45,619 nt of DNA from the NCBI GenBank assembly GCA_910585265.1, contig CAJUCA010000024.1, forward strand, positions 1 to 45,619, written 5' to 3'. A program made the position numbers and the translations under genes. This document shows positions 39,444 to 45,619 of the stretch, piece by piece; within the stretch, counting starts at the first letter, position 1; each line of letters starts with the position of its first letter. Origin of the DNA: an uncultured Oscillospiraceae bacterium. Its GTDB lineage: Bacteria > Bacillota > Clostridia > Oscillospirales > Oscillospiraceae. The notes beneath the pieces are model-generated. The model was given only the letters and a program-made list of their open reading frames with translations, did no database searches and had not been told where the DNA came from.

Positions 39444-40394
39444 ATGGATAATCAACGCCGAGTTATTGCCCTGGGCTTCTTCGACGGGGTTCACCTGGGC
39501 CATGGCGCGCTGCTGCGCCGGGTGGCCCAGCGGGCGGCGGAGCTGGACGCCCGCCCCTGCGCCTTCACCTTCGACCAAAGCCCCGCCGCCGCCCTCACCG
39601 GGCGGGAGGTGCCCCTGCTCACTGGGGTGGACGACCGGGCGGGGCTGATGGAGACGCTGTACGGCATCCGGGAGGTCATCGTGGCCCCCTTCGCCCGCCT
39701 GCGGGACATGGACTGGCGGGACTTCGTGGGGGGCTACCTCCTGGGGGAGCATGGGGCCGTCCATGTGGTGGCGGGCCACGACTTCCACTTCGGCCGGGGC
39801 GGCGAGGGCAACCCCCAACGGCTGGCGGAGGAGTGTACCCGCTTAGGCATAGGCTGCGACATCATCCCCCGGGTGGAGCTGGACGGGGTGACGGTGTCCT
39901 CCACCCACATCCGGGGGCTGGTGGAGCGGGGAGAGCTGGAGGAGGCGGCCCGCTTCCTGGGCCACCCCTTTGTGCTGTCCGGCCCGGTGGTCCACGGCAG
40001 CGAGCTGGGCCGCACCCTGGGCACCCCCACCGCCAACCTGCTGATCCCCCAGGGGGTGATCGCCCCCGGCTTTGGGGTGTACGCCGCCAAGGTTCGGGTG
40101 CTGCCGGATGATCCCGGCCGCCAGCCGTCCCGCCCGGAGGAGGGGCCTTATCTGGCGGTGACCAACGTGGGGGTGCGGCCCACGGTGAACCCCGCCCTGT
40201 CCGGGGTGACGGTGGAGCCGTGGATTCTGGACTTTGAGGGCGACCTGTACGGGCGCACCCTCCGGCTGGAGCTGTACCGGCGTCTGCGGCCGGAGCGGCG
40301 GTTTTCCGGCGTGGACGAGCTGCGCTCGGCCATTCTGGAGAACGCCGCCCAGACCAGGGCCTATTTCGCCGCGAAGGAGCGGGCGTCATGTTAG
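39444..40394 (+). CDS. ribF: Bifunctional riboflavin kinase / FAD synthetase
   Basis: RibF converts riboflavin to FMN and FAD. The 316 residues include the N-terminal nucleotidyltransferase motif ALGFFDGVHLGHGALL, GHDFHFGRGGEGN and SSTHIRGLVERGE. The C-terminal riboflavin kinase domain shows GRTLGTPTANL and LAVTNVGVRPTVN. FAD made here is the cofactor of the acyl-CoA dehydrogenase and ETF encoded at 43.5-45.6 kb. The ribosome site AGAGGTG is the end of a palindromic repeat, 9 nt before the ATG. It overlaps the next gene by 7 bp. Confidence 0.94.
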   Translation: MDNQRRVIALGFFDGVHLGHGALLRRVAQRAAELDARPCAFTFDQSPAAALTGREVPLLTGVDDRAGLMETLYGIREVIVAPFARLRDMDWRDFVGGYLLGEHGAVHVVAGHDFHFGRGGEGNPQRLAEECTRLGIGCDIIPRVELDGVTVSSTHIRGLVERGELEEAARFLGHPFVLSGPVVHGSELGRTLGTPTANLLIPQGVIAPGFGVYAAKVRVLPDDPGRQPSRPEEGPYLAVTNVGVRPTVNPALSGVTVEPWILDFEGDLYGRTLRLELYRRLRPERRFSGVDELRSAILENAAQTRAYFAAKERASC

Positions 40395-41095
40395 CCACTT
40401 TTATCAACGTGATCCTGGTGCTGGCGGGGAGCGCGGTGGGACTGCTGTTCCAAAACCTGATCAGCCAGCGGCTGACGGCCATCCTGACCCAGGCGTTGGG
40501 CCTGTGCGTGCTGGGAGTGGGGATCGGCAACCTCATCGGCACCCAGGATATGCTGTGCGTCATTGTGTGCATGGCGTTGGGGGCGGCATTGGGAAACGCC
40601 TTGGACATCGAACGCCGCCTGGAGGAGGCCGGGGATCTGCTCCGGGCCAAAATTTCCCGGGGAGAGGCCGGGGGACGCTTCACCGAGGGGTTTGTGAACG
40701 CCTCCCTGCTGTTCTGCGTGGGGGCCATGGCCATCACCGGCTCCATTGAGGCGGGGCTGAACCACAATTATGAGATCCTGGTGTCCAAGGGCGTCATTGA
40801 CGGGGTGACCTCCATCTCCTTCGCCGCCGCCATGGGGATCGGGACGGCCTTTTCCGCCATCCCGCTGCTGATCTACCAGGGGGGGATTACCCTGCTGGCG
40901 GGGTGGCTGGGGCCTTATCTGCCGGAGGCGGTGATCACGGAGATGACCGCCGCGGGGGGCGCGCTGATCATCGGCATCGCCGTCAATATGCTGGGGCTGG
41001 GGAGGGAGCGGATCAAGGTGGGCAATATGCTGCCCGCCATGTTCCTGCCCATTGCCTACCTGCCGCTGGCCCAGTGGCTGGCGGGGCTGTTCTGA
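40388..41095 (+). CDS. DUF554 family membrane protein
   Basis: A 235-residue membrane protein with about 6-7 hydrophobic segments, matching the DUF554 family (YqgA/YdfK-type). Family features are the N-terminal FINVILVLAGSAVGLLF, FVNASLLFCVGAMAITGSIE, then AGLNHNY, and the C-terminal KVGNMLPAMFLPIAYLPL. It is a possible transporter of unknown substrate. It overlaps the end of ribF, so it is translationally coupled to it. Flavin transport would be speculation. A terminator follows at 41179. Confidence 0.85.
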   Translation: MLATFINVILVLAGSAVGLLFQNLISQRLTAILTQALGLCVLGVGIGNLIGTQDMLCVIVCMALGAALGNALDIERRLEEAGDLLRAKISRGEAGGRFTEGFVNASLLFCVGAMAITGSIEAGLNHNYEILVSKGVIDGVTSISFAAAMGIGTAFSAIPLLIYQGGITLLAGWLGPYLPEAVITEMTAAGGALIIGIAVNMLGLGRERIKVGNMLPAMFLPIAYLPLAQWLAGLF

Positions 41096-41178
41096 GGAGG
41101 GATGCCGTGGAAGCTGACATCACCTGGCCCTATACCGGGCGGGAGAGACGCCCCCGCCGCGATTTTGAAGAAAACACG

Positions 41179-41212
41179 CCGTCCCGGTCCGCCGGGGCGG
41201 TGGTTTTTATTT
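41179..41212 (+). terminator. Terminator of the rimP-ribF-DUF554 operon
   Basis: CCGTCCCGG / CCGGGGCGG with a 4-nt loop is followed by TGGTTTTTATTT. Confidence 0.75.
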
Positions 41213-41276
41213 CCAGGGCCGCCGGGCCTTCCCGGATAATTTTTGTAAAAATCGTGCATATCCTCATAAAAACACC

Positions 41277-41305
41277 TTGCAATGCCGTGGAAAAGGCGGT
41301 ATACT
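41277..41305 (+). promoter_or_regulatory. Sigma-A promoter of the butyryl-CoA operon
   Basis: TTGCAA (41277-41282), 17 bp spacer, TATACT (41300-41305). The predicted 5' leader of about 180 nt before crt contains GC-rich fold-backs around 41340-41370 but no recognised riboswitch or Rex box. Confidence 0.8.
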
Positions 41306-41493
41306 ATGTGAGGATTCAGGGGGTCCCCCCCTACTTGACGCGGCAGGACCGGCGAATGCTGCCGGGGCCATTGCCGCACCCCTTTCCCCCGGGTTTGTTA
41401 AAAAAATAGCGAACTTGCCTGGAGGGGCCGGGGGCGGGACGTTTCCCAGAGCCATCTGCCACTGGAAGATTACATTTTTAAGGAGGCAATCTG

Positions 41494-42270
41494 ATGTCAT
41501 TTGTGAACTATGAAGTGCAGGGCGCGGTGGCCATTCTGACCATCAACCGCCCGGAGGCGTTGAACGCGCTGAACAGCCAGGTGCTCAGCGACCTGGACGA
41601 GGCCATTACCAAGGTAGAGGCCGACGACGGCGTCCATGCCGTGATCCTCACCGGGGCGGGCCGGTCCTTCGTGGCGGGCGCGGATATCGGCGAGATGAAG
41701 GGCTTCTCCGCCCGGGACGGCAAGAAGTTCGGCGTCCACGGCGGCGGCGTGTTCCTGCGGCTGGAGAACCTGTCCAAGCCCGTGATCGCGGCGGTGAACG
41801 GCTTCGCCCTGGGCGGCGGCTGCGAGCTGGCCATGTCCTGCGACATCCGCCTTGCCTCCGAGAAGGCCAAGTTCGGCCAGCCCGAGGTGGGCCTGGGCAT
41901 CACCCCCGGCTTCGGCGGCACCCAGCGTCTGCCCCGGATCGTGGGCATCTCCAAGGCCATGGAGCTGATTCTCACCGCCAAGGTGATCAACGCCGCCGAG
42001 GCGGAGCGCATCGGCCTGGTCAGCGCGGTCTATCCCCCCGAGGAGCTGATGGACAAGGCCATGGAGCTGGCCAACGCCATCTGCGCCAACGCCCCCATCG
42101 CGGTGGCCGAGTCCAAGCGGTGCATCCGCATGGGGATGCAGACCGACATCGCCACCGGGTCCGCCTTCGAGGCCGAGGCCTTCGGCGTCACCTGCGGCAC
42201 CGAGGATAAGGACGAGGGCATGGGCGCGTTCCTGGAGAAGCGTCAGGAGAAGCATTTCCAGAACAAGTAA
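41494..42270 (+). CDS. crt: 3-hydroxybutyryl-CoA dehydratase (crotonase)
   Basis: Crotonase dehydrates 3-hydroxybutyryl-CoA to crotonyl-CoA in the butyrate pathway. The 258-residue enzyme has both catalytic glutamates: E111 in ALGGGCELAMSCD and E131 in GQPEVGLGITPGFGGTQRL. The oxyanion-hole glycines lie in AGADI and FALGGG. AAGGAGG precedes the ATG by 6 nt. It is the first gene of the operon. The last 42 bases, including the stop, are duplicated exactly 196 bp downstream. Confidence 0.94.
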   Translation: MSFVNYEVQGAVAILTINRPEALNALNSQVLSDLDEAITKVEADDGVHAVILTGAGRSFVAGADIGEMKGFSARDGKKFGVHGGGVFLRLENLSKPVIAAVNGFALGGGCELAMSCDIRLASEKAKFGQPEVGLGITPGFGGTQRLPRIVGISKAMELILTAKVINAAEAERIGLVSAVYPPEELMDKAMELANAICANAPIAVAESKRCIRMGMQTDIATGSAFEAEAFGVTCGTEDKDEGMGAFLEKRQEKHFQNK

Positions 42271-42466
42271 ATCTCTGCCAGCTTCCAGGAACCCCTGCGC
42301 CCATGCCGGGGCCCCCGCAAAGCCGCCCTTTGGCTTTGTGGGGAAAGGAGGGGCAAGGGAATGGAGTGAACTTTCGCGCTTGCGCGGAAGCGAACGGAAT
42401 GGACTTTGCCCCGACGCGGGAGCCTTCCTGGAGAAGCGTCAGGAGAAGCATTTCCAGAACAAGTAA
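42229..42466. repeat. Duplicated crt 3' end flanking a dispersed element
   Basis: Bases 42229-42270 (crt codons plus TAA) recur identically, 42 of 42, at 42425-42466. The family A element (42308-42417) lies between the two copies. The second copy is an isolated gene end with no start. Confidence 0.9.
42308..42417 (+). repeat. Dispersed GC-rich element (family A), reference copy
   Basis: It starts GGGGCCCCCGCAAAGCC, continues CTTTGTGGGGAAAGGAGGGG, then GCGCTTGCGCGGAAGCG, and ends GGACTTTGCCCCGACG. It is the most complete copy together with 28383-28490. It is non-coding. Confidence 0.75.
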
Positions 42467-42501
42467 TTCGTCCATTATCCGCCTGACGGAAAGGGTATTC
42501 C

Positions 42502-42579
42502 TGTAGGGGAGGGGCTTGCCCCTCCCGTGGAACAGCGGGCATACCGGGAAAGGCAGGAGGGGCAAGCCCCTCCCCTGCC
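42502..42579. repeat. Family B palindromic repeat, two arms, upstream of hbd
   Basis: TGTAGGGGAGGGGCTTGCCC, then CTCCCG (42502-42527), is followed by GGAGGGGCAAGCCCCTCCCC, then TGCC (42556-42579). The stem bases differ from other copies but remain self-complementary. The 355 bp between crt and hbd hold no gene besides these repeats. Confidence 0.75.
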
Positions 42580-42625
42580 ATCAAACATACCAAACCATTC
42601 AATTTTTATCAGGAGGTACATCATT

Positions 42626-43498
42626 ATGAAAAAAGTAGGCGTGATCGGCGCGGGCACCATGGGCCAGGGCATTGCCAAGGCGTTTGCCCAGAGCGGCTGG
42701 ACTGTGGCTCTGTGCGACATCAAGCAGGAGTGGGCCGACGGCGGCAAGGCCAAGATCCAGAAGGGCTACGCCAAGCTGGTGGAAAAGGGCAAGATGGATC
42801 AGGCCAAGGCCGACGGCATCTGCGCCGCCATCACCGCGGGCCTCAAGGAGGACCTGTGCGCCGACTGCGACCTGATCGTGGAGGCCGCCTTCGAGGACAT
42901 GGGCGTGAAGCAGGCCACCTTTGGCGAGCTGGACAAGATCTGCAAGCCCGAGTGCATTTTCGCCTCCAACACCTCCTCCCTGTCCATCACCGAGATCGGC
43001 AAGGGCCTGAGCCGTCCCCTCATCGGAATGCACTTCTTTAACCCCGCCGACCGGATGAAGCTCATCGAGGTCATTGCCGGGGCCAACACCCCCGCCTCCA
43101 TGGTGGCGGACATCGTGTCCATCTCCGAGGAGCTGGGCAAGACCCCCGTGCAGGTGAACGAGGCCGCGGGCTTTGTGGTGAACCGCATCCTCATCCCCAT
43201 GATCAACGAGGCCGCTTTCATCAAGATGGAGGGCGTTTCCAACATCGCCGGCATCGACGCCGCCATGAAGCTGGGCGCGAACCACCCCATGGGCCCCCTG
43301 GAGCTGGGCGACTTCATCGGCCTGGACATCTGCCTGGCCATCATGGATGTGCTGTATCATGAGACCGGCGACAGCAAGTACCGCGCCTGCCCGCTGCTGC
43401 GGAAGATGGTCCGGGGCGGCCAGCTGGGCGTGAAGTCCGGCAAGGGCTTCTATGTCTACAACGCCGACCGCACCAAGACCGCCGCTGACGAGCTGTAA
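42626..43498 (+). CDS. hbd: 3-hydroxybutyryl-CoA dehydrogenase
   Basis: Hbd reduces acetoacetyl-CoA to 3-hydroxybutyryl-CoA with NAD(P)H. The 290 residues begin with the dinucleotide motif VGVIGAGTMGQGIAKAFA. The catalytic His136 is in LIGMHFFNPADRMKLIEVI, and the 3HCDH C-terminal domain has NEAAGFVVNRILIPMINEA. Length equals clostridial Hbd. AGGAGG lies 8 nt before the ATG at 42626. The longer frame from 42527 reads a repeat and is rejected. Confidence 0.95.
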   Translation: MKKVGVIGAGTMGQGIAKAFAQSGWTVALCDIKQEWADGGKAKIQKGYAKLVEKGKMDQAKADGICAAITAGLKEDLCADCDLIVEAAFEDMGVKQATFGELDKICKPECIFASNTSSLSITEIGKGLSRPLIGMHFFNPADRMKLIEVIAGANTPASMVADIVSISEELGKTPVQVNEAAGFVVNRILIPMINEAAFIKMEGVSNIAGIDAAMKLGANHPMGPLELGDFIGLDICLAIMDVLYHETGDSKYRACPLLRKMVRGGQLGVKSGKGFYVYNADRTKTAADEL

Positions 43499-43536
43499 GA
43501 CGAGCCGGTACGGGTTTTATAAGGAGGAAAACAAGC

Positions 43537-44691
<1,155 letters not shown>

Positions 44692-44706
44692 GGAGGTAGA
44701 AACACC

Positions 44707-45513
44707 ATGAAAATCATTGTCTGTGTCAAGCAGGTGCCGGACACCTCCGGCGTGGTGGCCGTCAAGGCGGACGGCACCATGGACCGCGCGGCCATGGCCA
44801 CCATCTCCAACCCCGACGATATGAACGCCCTGGAGGCGGCCCTCCAGATCAAGGAGACCCAGGAGAACGTGAAGGTGTGCGTGGTGTCCATGGGCCCGCC
44901 CCCCACCGAGTCCATGCTCCGGGAGTGCCTGGCCATGGGCGCGGACGAGGCGTACCTGGTGTCCGCCCGTGAGTTCGGCGGGGCCGACACCTGGGCCACC
45001 TCCAACACCCTGGCCGCCGCCATCGAGAAGATCGGCGTGGAGCAGGGGGACATCGTGATGTGCGGCCGTCAGGCCATCGACGGCGACACCGCCCAGGTGG
45101 GCCCCCAGATCGCCGAGAAGCTGAACCTGCCCCAGGTGACCTACGTCACCGCCATCGACTTCCAGGACGGCGTGCTCACCGTGCGGCGGGAGCTGGAGGA
45201 CGGCTACATGACCATCAAGGTGCAGACTCCCTGCGTGCTCACCTGCATCAAGGAGCTGAACACCCCCCGGTACATGAGCGTGCCCGGGGTGATGGAGTGC
45301 TACTCCAAGCCCTACGCCGTGTGGGACTACGAGGCGTTGAAGGAGAGCAAGTGGGTCGGCCCCGTGGAGAACGTGGGCCTGAAGGGCTCCCCCACCCAGG
45401 TATACAAGTCCTTCTCCCCCCCGGTGAAGGGCAAGGGCACCATGCTCGAGGGGGCGGACAAGGCCGCCTGCGAGCAGCTGGTGTCCATGCTCGGGGACAA
45501 ACACATTATTTAA
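44707..45513 (+). CDS. etfB: Electron transfer flavoprotein beta subunit
   Basis: EtfB pairs with EtfA to carry electrons to and from the acyl-CoA dehydrogenase. In bifurcating ETFs it holds the second FAD. The 268-residue protein begins KIIVCVKQVPDTSGVVAV and contains ISNPDDMNALEAALQIKE, then VVSMGPPPTESMLRECLAMG, and DIVMCGRQAIDGDTAQVGP. These match the clostridial butyryl-CoA type. It starts 15 bp after the bcd stop with GAGGAGG upstream. Confidence 0.95.
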   Translation: MKIIVCVKQVPDTSGVVAVKADGTMDRAAMATISNPDDMNALEAALQIKETQENVKVCVVSMGPPPTESMLRECLAMGADEAYLVSAREFGGADTWATSNTLAAAIEKIGVEQGDIVMCGRQAIDGDTAQVGPQIAEKLNLPQVTYVTAIDFQDGVLTVRRELEDGYMTIKVQTPCVLTCIKELNTPRYMSVPGVMECYSKPYAVWDYEALKESKWVGPVENVGLKGSPTQVYKSFSPPVKGKGTMLEGADKAACEQLVSMLGDKHII

Positions 45514-45531
45514 GGAGAGGGGAGCTTGAAC

Positions 45532-45619
45532 ATGGCCTATAATAGTAAAGACACCGCCGCCTTTAAGGGCGTGTGGGTATTTTGTGAGCAGCGGGACGGC
45601 GTGATTCTGGGCACCGGGT
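45532..45619 (+). CDS. etfA: Electron transfer flavoprotein alpha subunit, 5' end; runs off right edge
   Basis: Only 29 codons are present (MAYNSKDTAAFKGVWVFCEQ and onward). WVFCEQRDGVILGTG is the usual EtfA N-terminus of butyrate operons. Position after etfB and an AAGGAGAGGGGAG site support the call. The C-terminal FAD-binding domain is outside the window. Confidence 0.85.
   Translation, partial: MAYNSKDTAAFKGVWVFCEQRDGVILGTG

Overview
The window looks like the chromosome of a GC-rich, anaerobic, spore-forming Firmicute of the Oscillospiraceae type (Flavonifractor/Pseudoflavonifractor/Intestinimonas-like). The evidence is Gram-positive gene order (rimP-nusA-rnpM-ylxQ-infB-rbfA-nrnA-truB-ribF; smpB next to ssrA; rpsT divergent from gpr), two sporulation genes (gpr germination protease and an alpha/beta-type SASP, which is its substrate class), a butyryl-CoA operon (crt-hbd-bcd-etfB-etfA), strong AGGAGG ribosome sites and frequent TTG/GTG starts. 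The genus assignment is inference.

Layout. 1-5.9 kb: 5' part of lepA on the minus strand, with its start region duplicated upstream; an XRE regulator; pta; rpsT divergent from gpr; a zinc-ribbon XRE protein; and a YerC/TrpR-like repressor. 6-9 kb: a metallophosphoesterase and a membrane-anchored polysaccharide deacetylase with a WalR-like box, then a MITE-like element and a run of hairpins. 9.1-17.2 kb: ilvD, trkA-trkH (K+ uptake), a K+-dependent Na+-type membrane pyrophosphatase and a MalY/PatB-type C-S lyase. 17.2-25.4 kb: a FlK-like thioesterase, a MATE transporter, a coiled-coil protein of unknown function, a GNAT protein, a heterodimeric ABC exporter pair preceded by a leader peptide and attenuator, and a SASP gene. 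25.4-28.4 kb: an AT-richer island of two N-terminally truncated serine recombinases abutting head to head; the right-hand one runs antisense into the 3' end of tmRNA. 28.5-31.3 kb: a cyclophilin and smpB, then murI behind a strongly folded 5' leader, and a DUF1934 gene. 31.3-41.1 kb: the translation/transcription operon from rimP to ribF plus a DUF554 membrane protein, interrupted by a GNAT gene of different composition. 41.2-45.6 kb: the crotonyl-to-butyryl-CoA operon, running off the right edge in etfA.

Between genes the window is rich in small structured repeats. There are at least two dispersed families: a GGGGCCCCCGC...GCCCCGACG element and a TGTAGGGGCG palindrome. Several sit at gene ends, where short tandem duplications have copied the neighbouring gene end (lepA 5' end, crt 3' end, ABC-transporter 3' end). 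One palindrome family supplies the Shine-Dalgarno of nrnA and ribF. Five major promoters share the same -35 hexamer TTGCAA at exactly 17 bp spacing. The observations I find most worth checking are the paired headless recombinases at ssrA, the ABC exporter leader/attenuator, the murI structured leader, and the MITE with two hairpins that keep the same loop while their stems covary.
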